Below, one piece after another: positions 8,708 to 17,336 of a DNA stretch of 64,000 nucleotides. The notes beneath the pieces were generated by a model. It searched no databases. It saw nothing but the letters and a program-made list of their open reading frames with translations, and was not told where the DNA came from. The translations under genes and the position numbers were made by a program. Origin of the DNA: Acidovorax sp. FHTAMBA (lineage in GTDB: Bacteria; Pseudomonadota; Gammaproteobacteria; Burkholderiales; Burkholderiaceae_C); assembly GCF_038958875.1 (NCBI RefSeq), contig NZ_CP152407.1, forward strand, positions 2,363,501 to 2,427,500, given 5' to 3'. Every line of letters begins with the position of its first letter. Positions within the stretch are counted from its first letter, which is position 1.

Positions 8708-10245
8708 ATCCATTCGACATCTCCGTGGGTGCCGAGGTCTGCGTAATCGGCGCCGGCCTGATGGGAGCGGGCATCGCCCAGATTGCCGCGCAGGCGGGCG
8801 ACACGGTGCTCCTGTTCGACAAGCGCGAAGGCGCGGCCGAAGACGCGCTACGCAAGCTGCGCCAGCAGTTGACGAAGCTGGTCGAGCGCGGGCGCATGGC
8901 CGATGTTCAGGTGCAGCAGACGCTGGACCGCATCCGGCCCGCGCAGGACCTGGCGCAGGCTCGCAGCTGCCGCATCGTGATCGAGGCCATCGTCGAGGAC
9001 GCCGCCATCAAGCGCAACCTGCTGGCCAGCCTGGAGGCCCTCGTGCCTGGCGATTGCATTCTGGCGTCCAACACCTCATCGATCTCGATCACCACGCTGG
9101 CCAACGGCATGCAGCGGCCCGAACGGCTGGTGGGTATGCACTTCTTCAACCCGGTGCCTGCGATGCGGTTGGTGGAAATTGTTAGCGGGCTCAAGACCGA
9201 TGCGCAGGTGGCCGCCGCAGTGGAACGGCTAGGTTCGCGCTGGGGCAAGACGCCGGTACATGCGCGCTCTACGCCGGGCTTCATCGTCAACCGCATCGCC
9301 CGGCCGTTTTATGCCGAGGCGCTGAACGTGCTCACCCAGCGCGCCTCCTGCCCGGCCGACATCGACCGCTGCCTGCGGGCGGCAGGTTTTCGCATGGGGC
9401 CATGCGAACTGATGGACCTCATCGGGCACGACACCAACCTCGCGGTGACGCGTAGTGTGTTCGCAGCAAACTACTCCGACCGGCGCTTCGGCCCGAGCCT
9501 GGTGCAGCAGGAGCTGGTAGATGGCGGCCTGCTGGGACGCAAGTCTGGCGAGGGCTTCTACCGGTATGACGCGGACCAGCGCATCGTCGCATCGCCTGTT
9601 CAGCACGATGGGGTGGCTGCCTGGGTTCCGCCTGAGGGAGGAATTGTCCTACATGGTCGGGGCGGCCTCGTCGAGCACATGGCAGCGCGGCTCGCGGCCA
9701 CGGTGGCGCGCGTGGAGCGCCGGCCCGACAGTGGCTGGGCAGGTATCGAAACCCCCCATGGGCAGTTGCGTGTGACGGACGGGCGCACAGCAGGGCAGTT
9801 GGCATTCGAGAGCCAGGTGCCCAACCTCTCGATCTGTGATCTCGCTGTGGTTGGCGCAAACGAAAGCGCGAACGGCGATGCCTTAGCCTGGGCCGCCGCC
9901 CCCGCCGCCACGCAAGCATGGCGTGCCGAGGTACAGGCGATGCTGCAGTTTGCGGGCTGGGAACCGGTGCTGTTCGGCGACGTTGCCGGCCTGGTGGTAG
10001 CGCGAACCATCGCTATGCTGATCAATGAAGCCTGCGACGCCGTGGTGCAGGGCGTATGCACCGAAGATGGCGCGGATACGGCCATGCAGTTAGGCGCGAA
10101 CTATCCCAGTGGCCCGTTCCACTGGCTGGACGGTTGGGGTGCGGACGCGGTAGTGGCCGTGCTCGACCACCTAGATGCGCACTACCGCGGCGAACGCTAC
10201 CGCGCCAGCCCGGGGCTGCGTCAGCGCGCTTGGGTATTAAATTGA
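8704..10245 (+). CDS. 3-hydroxyacyl-CoA dehydrogenase, probably 3-hydroxyadipyl-CoA dehydrogenase (PaaH-like)
   Basis: NAD-dependent oxidation of 3-hydroxyadipyl-CoA to 3-oxoadipyl-CoA is the expected role. 513 residues, the length of PaaH-type enzymes. A Rossmann GAGLMGAGIAQIAA lies near residue 18, the family signature GMHFFNPVPAMRLVEI near 141-156, then a 3HCDH C-terminal domain, and a second shorter C-terminal copy after about residue 400 (DVAGLVVARTIAMLINEA). It overlaps the upstream crotonase gene by 4 bp and precedes another crotonase gene by 10 bp. The substrate is inferred from the operon; phenylacetate degradation uses the same step. Confidence 0.88.
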   Translation: MNPFDISVGAEVCVIGAGLMGAGIAQIAAQAGDTVLLFDKREGAAEDALRKLRQQLTKLVERGRMADVQVQQTLDRIRPAQDLAQARSCRIVIEAIVEDAAIKRNLLASLEALVPGDCILASNTSSISITTLANGMQRPERLVGMHFFNPVPAMRLVEIVSGLKTDAQVAAAVERLGSRWGKTPVHARSTPGFIVNRIARPFYAEALNVLTQRASCPADIDRCLRAAGFRMGPCELMDLIGHDTNLAVTRSVFAANYSDRRFGPSLVQQELVDGGLLGRKSGEGFYRYDADQRIVASPVQHDGVAAWVPPEGGIVLHGRGGLVEHMAARLAATVARVERRPDSGWAGIETPHGQLRVTDGRTAGQLAFESQVPNLSICDLAVVGANESANGDALAWAAAPAATQAWRAEVQAMLQFAGWEPVLFGDVAGLVVARTIAMLINEACDAVVQGVCTEDGADTAMQLGANYPSGPFHWLDGWGADAVVAVLDHLDAHYRGERYRASPGLRQRAWVLN

Positions 10246-10255
10246 AGGAGAACTG

Positions 10256-11056
10256 ATGCCAAAGACGATTCCGGTAGATACCAACGATTTCCGCGTCGAA
10301 CTGTGCGATGACGGGGTGGCCGAGGTCATCCTGGGCGAGCCGGGCGTCATGCCGACGACGAGCGTTACTGGGCATGGGGCCATCGCGGTGATCTGGCCTC
10401 GCCTGGCTGCCGAGCCCGGCGTGCGCAGCATTCTGGTGCGCAGCGAGGGCAAGGGATTTTGCGCTGGTGGGCATGCCGAGCTGGTGCGGCAGATGCTCGA
10501 TTCCGCGCAGCACCGCGCGCGCGTGATGCGTGAAGCACGGTTGCTGGTTCAGTCAATGGTGGACTGTGACCTGCCCATCGTCTCTGCCATCAGCGGCGCT
10601 GCGGTGGGCGCTGGCGCCGCGGTGGCCTTGCTGGCGGACGTGTCGGTTGCGTCGCATACCGCCAAGATCATCGATGGTCACACCAAGATCGGAGTGGCGG
10701 CGGGCGACCATGCGGCGGTGATTTGGCCGCTGCTTTGCGGCATGGCCAAGGCCAAGTACCACCTCCTGACCTGCGCGCCCCTGACGGGCGCAGAGGCCGA
10801 ACGCATCGGTCTGGTCAGCTTGGCCGTGCCCGAGGCCGAACTTCAGCACACGGCGCGGCGCATCGCCAAGGAACTGGCCGCCGGCAGCCCCGCGGCGCTG
10901 GCGCACACCAAACGCTCGCTGAACCACTGGCTGCGCGCGGCCTGGCCGGCGTTTGAGCATTCGCTCGCGCTGGAGATGATTGACTTCGCGGGCAGTGATG
11001 CGCGTGAAGGCCTTGCGGCCTTTGAAGAGCGCAGGCCCCCCCGTTTCGGTACCTGA
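10256..11056 (+). CDS. Enoyl-CoA hydratase/isomerase family protein, second copy
   Basis: 266-residue crotonase with [14 protein letters not shown] near 65-78 (oxyanion hole) and [19 protein letters not shown] near 107-125. The usual hydratase glutamates are not obvious: the second acid position reads [13 protein letters not shown], with Asp/His instead. It may therefore be the double-bond isomerase rather than the hydratase of the pair in this operon. Lies 10 bp after the dehydrogenase gene with a good RBS (AAGGAG) and 4 bp before the MaoC gene. Substrate assignment is inference. Confidence 0.8.
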   Translation: MPKTIPVDTNDFRVELCDDGVAEVILGEPGVMPTTSVTGHGAIAVIWPRLAAEPGVRSILVRSEGKGFCAGGHAELVRQMLDSAQHRARVMREARLLVQSMVDCDLPIVSAISGAAVGAGAAVALLADVSVASHTAKIIDGHTKIGVAAGDHAAVIWPLLCGMAKAKYHLLTCAPLTGAEAERIGLVSLAVPEAELQHTARRIAKELAAGSPAALAHTKRSLNHWLRAAWPAFEHSLALEMIDFAGSDAREGLAAFEERRPPRFGT

Positions 11057-11060
11057 AGCC

Positions 11061-11528
11061 ATGAAGTTCGCAGACTTCCACCCCGGACAGGTGATCCACG
11101 GCGGCCGCTACCGGGTGACGCCAGCGGAATCGGTGGCTTTTGCCGCTGCGTACGACCCGCAGTGGTTCCACATGGATGCGCAGGTGGCGCAGGGCGGCAG
11201 CTTCGGCGGTCTGATCGCCAGCGGATGGCATACCTGCGCCATCGCCATGCGCCTGGTGGTCGAGGCGGCGCTGCAAGGCTCGGAGTCTTTTGCGTCACCG
11301 GGTCTGAAGTACGTGCGCTGGCCCCACCCGGTGCGGCCGGGCGACGAACTGCGCTTGGAGGCGCACGTCATTGCCGTCCGGCGCTCGGAAACCCGCAAGG
11401 AACTGGGCATCATGGAATGGCGCTGGCAGCTCTTCAACCAAGGGGGGCGGCAGGTGCTGGACCTGGAGGCCACGAGCCTGTTCAAGCTAGCAGTCACGTC
11501 CCCAATGGAGCGGCATTGCAGCACTTGA
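11061..11528 (+). CDS. MaoC family (hot-dog) dehydratase
   Basis: 155-residue single hot-dog domain of the R-specific enoyl-CoA hydratase (MaoC) type. The segment AAYDPQWFHMD near residues 28-38 carries the Asp/His pair of the hydratase motif, followed by FGGLIASGWHTCA near 50-62. ATG 11061 lies 4 bp after the preceding stop. It is the last intact gene of the box operon before the accessory island. It could hydrate dehydroadipyl-CoA or a related CoA ester. No thiolase or benzoate-CoA ligase gene follows in the window. Confidence 0.82.
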   Translation: MKFADFHPGQVIHGGRYRVTPAESVAFAAAYDPQWFHMDAQVAQGGSFGGLIASGWHTCAIAMRLVVEAALQGSESFASPGLKYVRWPHPVRPGDELRLEAHVIAVRRSETRKELGIMEWRWQLFNQGGRQVLDLEATSLFKLAVTSPMERHCST

Positions 11529-11897
11529 TTTGCCTCCATGCGCTGTTTTGTGAACCTGCTGCGACAGCTGCAAAGCATTCCCGATCCGCAAAGCAGCGCA
11601 CATACGGCTACGATTTGCGGGTTGTCCTGGCCGTGGCTCCGTGTGCACCATCGCGGGTGCAGACATCCTGGGCCGGGGCCCGGCGTCCGCTTCCTCAGGT
11701 CACCGTCTTATTCACCCGCCGATGAGCGAGGAGAAACGCATGAGCACCACACGCCACGCCTTAATAGGCAAGCAAATATGCGCTGTGCATCGGCGTGGGG
11801 CCGGACCCCGCCGTGGTGCTGGAGCGGGTGTGATAATGAGAGCTCCAGGATTTATCAAATTGATAGCTTCCAACAATTGACCAGCAAACGCTAGAGG
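11529..11897. other. Gene-poor junction between the box operon and the island
   Basis: No convincing complete gene. A short rightward frame starts at 11740 after a strong RBS (GAGGAGAAACGC). It is soon followed in another frame by a conserved-looking stretch (reads IGVGPDPAVVLERV, about 11791-11832), so it may be the start of a decayed downstream gene. A degenerate copy of the dispersed family repeat lies at about 11855-11897 (TTGATAGC..CGCTAGAGGC). Confidence 0.4.
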
Positions 11898-12345
11898 CTA
11901 TGCCAAGGTGGTGAATGCGGGTGTGGCGTTCTTCTGCGGCCGGCTGTAGCGGACCTTGGCCCTGGGTGCTTTGCTCGCTATCAGTGCTTTCTGGCGGGCA
12001 TAGACCGGGTCGCCATAGACGCGCTGCTCGTTGCCGTGCAGCAAATCGGGCAGTGGGTGTTTGTCATGCACGTTGGCCGCCGTAACCGCCGCGCTTTGGG
12101 TCAGCCCCGTTTGGCTGTCCACACCGATGTGCAGCTTCATGCCGAAATACCACTGCTGGCCCTTTCGGGTCTGATGCATTTCGGGGTCTCTGGCCTTGCC
12201 TGCGTTCTTGGTGGAGCGCGTCGGTGGCCATCGCAAGGGTCTGCTGCCTCATGGTTCTGTAATTTACCCAGGCTGCAGGTGCAGCGGGGACTTTTCCGCA
12301 TTGCCTTAACAATTCCCCTTCCAAATTCAACCGAAACTGGGTAGT
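11898..12345 (-). pseudogene. IS5-family transposase remnant, frameshifted and truncated
   Basis: The minus strand at 12236-11898 reads a C-terminal IS5-type DDE transposase segment ([49 protein letters not shown]). The sequence just upstream continues the family in another frame ([11 protein letters not shown]), so at least one frameshift separates the pieces, and the N-terminal half is missing. It marks the left end of the accessory island and abuts the conjugation block whose mating-pore genes are absent, so it may be tied to that deletion. Confidence 0.75.
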
Positions 12346-12573
12346 GCGCACGCTCCACGGCGTGGACCTCCCCACCCGGAGAACGGGCCAACGAGTGCTC
12401 GGGCTTCATGTCGGATCTGAGTTAGTGAATTTTGAAACGAGGCGTTTGAACAAGCTTTTCAATGGTGCTCGCCCCGTTGGTCGGACAGAAATAGTCGCTC
12501 TACAACCGTTCTATGAGGTCGATTTCGAGGCTTCATGGAGGTTCGGTAGTGAAATCGAAAAGTTCGCAAACTC

Positions 12574-14553
12574 TCAGATGGACTGACCTTGTTTGCGCCC
12601 AGTTTCCCAGGATAGCGTGCTCCCGTGCACGGTCGCGGCGAGCTGCTGTCCCAGCCGCTGATCAATCACGGGCTTCCACGGCACCAGACTGAATCCCAGT
12701 CCGTCATCGAGCATGGCGAACCGCCCGCTGGCAAGCGTCACGCGGCGTCGGTAGATGCCGGTCACGCGCTGCCCGTCGGCGGTTGGCCGATGCTCCAGGC
12801 CGGTTTCCGTCGCGATGTCCTGCGCGGCCTTTGCCAACTCCTGATCGCGCAGCGTCGACAGCAGATTGCGCGCCAGGATCACGCGCTTGCCGCGCCGCTC
12901 AGCCAGCCCCAGTTCGCTCAGGAATTCAGCGCGTTTCTGTAGTGCCTCCTTGGCCTCGCTGCCAAAGCCCAGGTCGCCCAGCCCCTTACCACCGCCGATC
13001 AACTGCTGGTCCAGCCAGGTGGCGCCGATCACGCGCGCCTGCCGCTCGATTGGAAAGTGCGATTTCAGTTCCACCGCCACACCGCCGAGGCGCTTCTCGT
13101 CGTACTGACGACCACGCTCAGGCAGGTCGTCCGGCACCTTCCATAGCCCTTCGTCCACGCGCTCCACGATGCCGGCTCGACGTAGGGCTTCGAGCCGTCG
13201 AACGTGGGCGGCCACGACTTCCTGCGGATCGCGGCCAGCCTTGGTTTGGCCTTGAGCTATCGCCAAATGATGGTCGGCGCGGTACAGGCCGTCGCTCGCC
13301 AGCGCGGCGATGTTGCGGTCAGCGGCCCGTACTTCGGCGGAACCGCGCACCTCCACCACCGCCCCGGTGGGGCAGTTCGCCAGCCCGTCGCGGGCGTTGA
13401 GCGCGACGTAATGCGCCTTGCCGTCCACGCCGTCAATGACCAGATAGCCCCGATCACGCAGTTCGTCGGCCAGCCCCTTGGCGGCCACGCGGCCGATGAT
13501 GGAGCGGCCATCGTCCCCCGGCTCGAACACCGCCAACTCACGCTGCTGCCAGCTCATCGCCCGCTGCATGGTGCGGATGATGTCGCCGCGCTCGCCCAGG
13601 GCGCGCAAGGTCTTCTCGGCGTCGGCATGGATGGCCCAGGTGCCGGGCTGAGTTTCATCGGCCAGGCCCAGGCGCTGCAAGCGTTGCAGGCGGCCGATCA
13701 GCAGCAGGCGCTGACGTTGTAGCTTCGATTCGTTGAAGCGTCCGACCCGCATACGGCCATCGTCGCCAGTCTCGCGTTGCAGCGTGCGATCCAGGCTCGT
13801 CCAGCGCTCCTGCTCCACCTCGCGCTGCAAGGTCTGCTGGATCTCCAGTTCGGTGCGCGGCCCCAGCCATTCAGTCGCCAGCTCGGCGGCCCGGTGCCGG
13901 AAGCCGTCGGCGATGTAGTCGCCCGCGATGATGAGGTCTTTGCCCGTGTCGTCGTGCCCGCGCACGATGAGGTGGGTGTGCGGGTTGTCGGTGTTCCAGT
14001 GATCCACCGCCACCCACTCCAGCCGCGTTCCCAGGTCAGCTTCCATGCGGTTCATCAGGTGACGCGTGTACGTCTGAAGATCATCCAGCTCGACCCCATC
14101 CTCGGACGAGACGATGAACCGGAAATGGTGCCGGTCATCGGCGCAGCATTCCTTGAACGCATCCAGATCGGCTTCGTCGGTTTGCGGCCCGTAGGCCCGG
14201 CCCGGCTCTCCATCGCGGCCCACGCCATCGCGCTCGATGTAGCGCAGGTGCTTGGCAAGCGACTGCGGACTGGCCTGGCGCTGGTTGACCAACAGGGTCT
14301 TGATGGTCACGCGCCGGGACAGCGGCGTGAGCTTCTCCCCCGCGAAGCGCGCCGCCGTGTGGCCGCGCCCCAGGCGCGAGCCGGGGCGCTTTCCGGTGCC
14401 GCCAGCCGACGCCGGGCGGCGCACCGAGGACTTGCCGCCGCTGGTCTTGCCGACCTGCTTGAGCACCTTGAACACGAAACCCTGGCCGCGGTTCTTCGGG
14501 GCCTTTGGAGGGTTTGGACGGATGCGGAAATCATCGTCGCGGCGGTTGCTCAT
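12574..14553 (-). CDS. rlxS: Conjugative relaxase (RlxS/VirD2-like, DUF3363 family)
   Basis: DNA-nicking relaxase of the Tn4371 element, 659 residues from ATG 14553, chosen because GGGAGAC precedes it by 5 nt. Seen: a basic N-terminus, a relaxase domain with WVAVDHWNTDNPHTHLIVRGHD near 176-197 (the HxH metal-binding motif is PHTHL), and a long C-terminal region typical of DUF3363 proteins. It would cut at oriT and pilot the strand into the mating channel. Downstream the expected traR/traG/trb genes are absent; an IS5 remnant follows instead. The gene itself looks intact. Confidence 0.88.
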   Translation of the reverse strand: MSNRRDDDFRIRPNPPKAPKNRGQGFVFKVLKQVGKTSGGKSSVRRPASAGGTGKRPGSRLGRGHTAARFAGEKLTPLSRRVTIKTLLVNQRQASPQSLAKHLRYIERDGVGRDGEPGRAYGPQTDEADLDAFKECCADDRHHFRFIVSSEDGVELDDLQTYTRHLMNRMEADLGTRLEWVAVDHWNTDNPHTHLIVRGHDDTGKDLIIAGDYIADGFRHRAAELATEWLGPRTELEIQQTLQREVEQERWTSLDRTLQRETGDDGRMRVGRFNESKLQRQRLLLIGRLQRLQRLGLADETQPGTWAIHADAEKTLRALGERGDIIRTMQRAMSWQQRELAVFEPGDDGRSIIGRVAAKGLADELRDRGYLVIDGVDGKAHYVALNARDGLANCPTGAVVEVRGSAEVRAADRNIAALASDGLYRADHHLAIAQGQTKAGRDPQEVVAAHVRRLEALRRAGIVERVDEGLWKVPDDLPERGRQYDEKRLGGVAVELKSHFPIERQARVIGATWLDQQLIGGGKGLGDLGFGSEAKEALQKRAEFLSELGLAERRGKRVILARNLLSTLRDQELAKAAQDIATETGLEHRPTADGQRVTGIYRRRVTLASGRFAMLDDGLGFSLVPWKPVIDQRLGQQLAATVHGSTLSWETGRKQGQSI

Positions 14554-15001
14554 TGCTGTCTCCCTGGAAAGTCGTGGCGTGTCCTGTCGTGCGAAGCACG
14601 CGGACATGCCTGTATTGGCGCGGGCCTCGCGCCCCCGGCGGCACGGCGGCGAAGCCGCGCCGTGCCGCCCAACCCCCACGTGCAGACTGGCTTTGCGGGC
14701 AGGCAGGTGCCGCCCCCTTTTGTCTTGCCTTCCGCCTTTGCCTCCCGCTTGCGCTCCCGGCAGCGGCGGCCCGGTGGCGCTGCGCTGCTGGCAGCCAGCC
14801 CACCGGCGAACGCGGCCAGGGCCGCAGGCCGGGCGCGTTCTAGGCAAGACTCCTGCACGGTGGGCGGCTGCGCCGGAGGCAGCGCGAAATGCAATGCGAA
14901 CGCATTTGCACTGCACGCGCGACGATACGGCAGCAGCCACCGGATGGACACGCCTGATGGCACGATGCAATGCACGTCTGCGTGCAGTGAATCGGCGGCC
15001 A
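14554..15001. other. Gap between rlxS and traF; candidate oriT region
   Basis: 448 bp without a convincing gene. It contains short perfect inverted repeats at 14893-14906 (AATGCG-AA-CGCATT) and 14971-14986 (TGCACG-TCTG-CGTGCA). Being immediately upstream of the relaxase gene and rich in dyads, it is a reasonable place for the transfer origin, but no nic site was identified. Confidence 0.35.
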
Positions 15002-15601
15002 TCATGGGCGAGACTCCAGCCAGACCGGACGCGCAACACCGATCACGGCGGACGCACTGACCGGCCCGAAATAGCGGCTGTCGAACGAGGCCGGGTTGGT
15101 CACGCTGAGCAGGAACAGTTCACCGGGGCGAAGCCGCCGGCATTGGCGCCAGGATGGCAGCGGCCGACCCAGGCGGTCGGCACGCAGCACGGCGGCCGAA
15201 GGCACGCCGTCGATGCGGACGCTACCGCCAGCGAGGCACACCTCCTGCGGCGCGGCCGCGCCCACGCGCTTGAGCAGCGGAACGCGCATCGGCAGGTAGC
15301 CGCGCTGCGCAGCCAGAGTGGCGGCCTCGGCCGGCAGCGGAACCAGCACGATGCTGCCCACGGACAACGAACGTGGCAGCGAGCCGGAGCGATGGTCGAG
15401 CGAATCGACGCGATACCAGCCGACCGCCACACTGTCGGACGGGTTGTAGATCAGACGCGGCAGCGGTGATACGAAGGACGCCCAGGCGAGCGCAGCGAGG
15501 CCGCAGGCGGACAGCGCAGCCAGCACGATGCGAGCGCGCAGGCGCGAGCGAGGATGCTGCGCGGCTTCAGCGGAATGTAAGGCGGTGGAATGAGTCGTCA
15601 T
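15002..15601 (-). CDS. traF: TraF-type conjugative transfer signal peptidase (S26 family)
   Basis: 199-residue membrane-anchored peptidase that in related systems matures the conjugative pilin. A transmembrane segment lies near 20-40 (IVLAALSACGLAALAWASF). The S26 catalytic serine region reads YNPSDSVAVGWYRV near 47-60 (Ser before VAVGWY), and the Lys region follows RGYLPMRVPLLKRV near 98-111. C-terminal GELFLLSVTNPASFDSRYFGPV matches the family's terminal box. ATG 15601 overlaps the upstream DUF2840 stop by 4 bp. The pilin and pore genes it would serve are missing here. Confidence 0.85.
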   Translation of the reverse strand: MTTHSTALHSAEAAQHPRSRLRARIVLAALSACGLAALAWASFVSPLPRLIYNPSDSVAVGWYRVDSLDHRSGSLPRSLSVGSIVLVPLPAEAATLAAQRGYLPMRVPLLKRVGAAAPQEVCLAGGSVRIDGVPSAAVLRADRLGRPLPSWRQCRRLRPGELFLLSVTNPASFDSRYFGPVSASAVIGVARPVWLESRP

Positions 15602-16143
15602 GGCAGCGCCCACCCGGCCAGCCAGGCGGCGTGCCGCTCGGCGCTGTAGCCGGGCAGTGGCAAGCGCGCCGCGAGCCGGTTGCCCAGCGTGCGCCAGTAC
15701 GCGGGCGACACGGCGGCGGGCGCGATGCCCAGCGCCTCGATGCCGTCGATGCGTTCCAGCACGGCGCGGACTTGGTTCTCGCCCTCGGCGTGCATCAGCA
15801 GGCGCGCGCCGGGCTGCACGCCGGGGATGCGCTGCGCCGCATCCAATGGCGTGCAAGCCTGCATCACCATGAGCTGCCAACGAATCGTGCCGTAGTCGTT
15901 GGACTGCCAGCGGATGCGGCAGAACATGGCGTTCGGCAGGAAGATGGCTACGCTGCGCCAGCGGTCGAGCCGCAGCGTGCGCGCCGACTCGCCAAAGCGC
16001 AGGTAGAGCTTGAAACGATGCTCAAGGAAGGCCAGCGAAACGCGCGTCAGCGGCGTTGAGGCCGGCCGGCCCGTGAGCGCAGAAAGTGTCGGCGACGGTA
16101 CCGCCGTGGCTGCGGTAGCAGCAGGCAAAGCAGATGCGTTCAT
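15598..16143 (-). CDS. DUF2840 domain protein of Tn4371-type elements
   Basis: 181 residues from ATG 16143. Conserved segments include RVSLAFLEHRFKLYLRFGE near 33-51 and RWQSNDYGTIRWQLMVMQA near 76-94, which I recognise from DUF2840 proteins always found between traF and parA in these elements. No catalytic motif is obvious; function unknown. It overlaps both neighbours by 4 bp, so the whole parA-to-traF run is translationally coupled. Confidence 0.8.
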   Translation of the reverse strand: MNASALPAATAATAVPSPTLSALTGRPASTPLTRVSLAFLEHRFKLYLRFGESARTLRLDRWRSVAIFLPNAMFCRIRWQSNDYGTIRWQLMVMQACTPLDAAQRIPGVQPGARLLMHAEGENQVRAVLERIDGIEALGIAPAAVSPAYWRTLGNRLAARLPLPGYSAERHAAWLAGWALP

Positions 16144-16412
16144 GGCATGTTCTCCGGGAATTCCCGCTCCAACAGTGCGCGCAAGAGGTCGGCCACCGTC
16201 ACGCCCTGCGTGAAGGCCGATACCTTGATGCGCGAGCGCATGGCGGGCGTGATGTCGAGGGTCAGGCGGGCGGTGTAGAGATCGCCTTTGTTCAGCGCAT
16301 CGGCGTCGCCCTGGCGAATCCACGCCTCGGCGTGCGGATTCGCAGGCGGGCGCGCGCCGATGCCGACGCGCTTGCCAGAGCGTGTGCTGTTGGGTGCAGG
16401 CTTCGCCGTCAT
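16140..16412 (-). CDS. Small ParB-like/partition accessory protein of the ICE
   Basis: 90 residues from ATG 16412. A basic N-terminus (KPAPNSTRSGKRVGIGARP) is followed by a segment resembling a ribbon-helix-helix fold (DLYTARLTLDITPAMRSRIK near 45-64, then VTVADLLRALLEREF). It probably binds DNA and works with ParA, as small partner proteins do. It overlaps parA and the DUF2840 gene by 4 bp each. The name parB is used loosely for this position in Tn4371 elements; it is not a canonical ParB. Confidence 0.7.
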   Translation of the reverse strand: MTAKPAPNSTRSGKRVGIGARPPANPHAEAWIRQGDADALNKGDLYTARLTLDITPAMRSRIKVSAFTQGVTVADLLRALLEREFPENMP

Positions 16413-17047
16413 GACGGCCACCGCAGCAGTTCGTCCACCAGCGCGGTGATTTCGCGTGCGGCGGCGCTGTCCGGCGCCGTCTCGCGTGCGAATCGGCCAG
16501 CGGCCACGCTGTCGGCGAAGACGATGCGCTGGCGCACTTCCGAGCGCAGCGCAGGAAGTGGCTGCTCGGCCAGCGCGCCGCGTGCTTCGCGTCCGATCAC
16601 CGTGGTGCTGACGCGCCGGTTGATGACGAAGGCCGCGCGCAACGCAGGCCGGAACACCTGCGCCTCTCGGATCAGCGCCACCATCTCGGCGCTGGCCCAC
16701 AGGTCGTAGGGGCTGGGCTGCACCGGAATCAGCACGCGCTCGGCCGTCAGCAGCGCGGAGCGCGCCAAGGCGGCGATCCTGGGTGGCCCATCGATGACGA
16801 CGTGATCGGCCCGCCTGGCGAGTTCTGGCGCTTCCTGATGCAGGGTTTCGCGGGCCAGGCCGACAGCGCTGAACAGCCTTGGCAAGCCTTGCTGGCTTCT
16901 GCGCTGCGTCCAGTCCAGCGCGGAGCCTTGCGGATCGGCATCCAGCAGGATGACCGATTGCCCGCGCATTGCCAGTTCGCCGGCAATATGGGTGGCGAGC
17001 GTGGTCTTGCCCACGCCGCCTTTCTGGTTGAGCAAGGCAATGATCAT
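16409..17047 (-). CDS. parA: ParA family partition ATPase
   Basis: 212 residues from ATG 17047. Deviant Walker A at the very N-terminus (NQKGGVGKTTLATHIA near 7-22), LLDADPQGSALDW near 35-47 and VVIDGPPRIAALARSAL near 80-96, all diagnostic of ParA/MinD ATPases. It would segregate or stabilise the element with the small partner downstream. It is the first gene after the 289-bp gap that carries iteron-like repeats next to repA. Confidence 0.92.
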   Translation of the reverse strand: MIIALLNQKGGVGKTTLATHIAGELAMRGQSVILLDADPQGSALDWTQRRSQQGLPRLFSAVGLARETLHQEAPELARRADHVVIDGPPRIAALARSALLTAERVLIPVQPSPYDLWASAEMVALIREAQVFRPALRAAFVINRRVSTTVIGREARGALAEQPLPALRSEVRQRIVFADSVAAGRFARETAPDSAAAREITALVDELLRWPS

Positions 17048-17247
17048 GGCGCTGCTCTCCAAGCTGGAAAGCTGGCCAGCGCTTGCCTTGCAAGACGGGG
17101 TTGATTTGGGCTTTTGGCTTGCTGCGCCTTCTGCCTTTTGGCGGTTGTCCACCGAAGCGGCGCGCTGCTACTACAAGTTAGAGAATTTAAGTTAGGTAAG
17201 TTAAGGGAGGCCGAAACCCGCGCCAGCATTGGCTTTGCGGCCGATTT

Positions 17248-17312
17248 TGTTGCCTGATAGCACGAGGATTTGTTGCCTGATAGCACGATACCTGTGTTGC
17301 CTGATAGCACGA
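17248..17312 (+). repeat. Three 18-bp direct repeats (iteron-like) between repA and parA
   Basis: Identical copies of TGTTGCCTGATAGCACGA at 17248-17265, 17271-17288 and 17295-17312, with start-to-start spacing of 23 and 24 bp. They lie in the 289-bp gap 17048-17336, 24 bp beyond the repA stop. Repeats of this size and spacing beside a replication-initiator gene are typical of iterons, so this is a candidate RepA-binding site or replication origin. Confidence 0.7.
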
Positions 17313-17336
17313 GCCCATCCACAGGCCACGCACCGT

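Noticed and set aside
17248..17312. CRISPR array
   Set aside because: Spacers of only 5-6 bp between the 18-bp repeats; iteron geometry, and no cas genes nearby.
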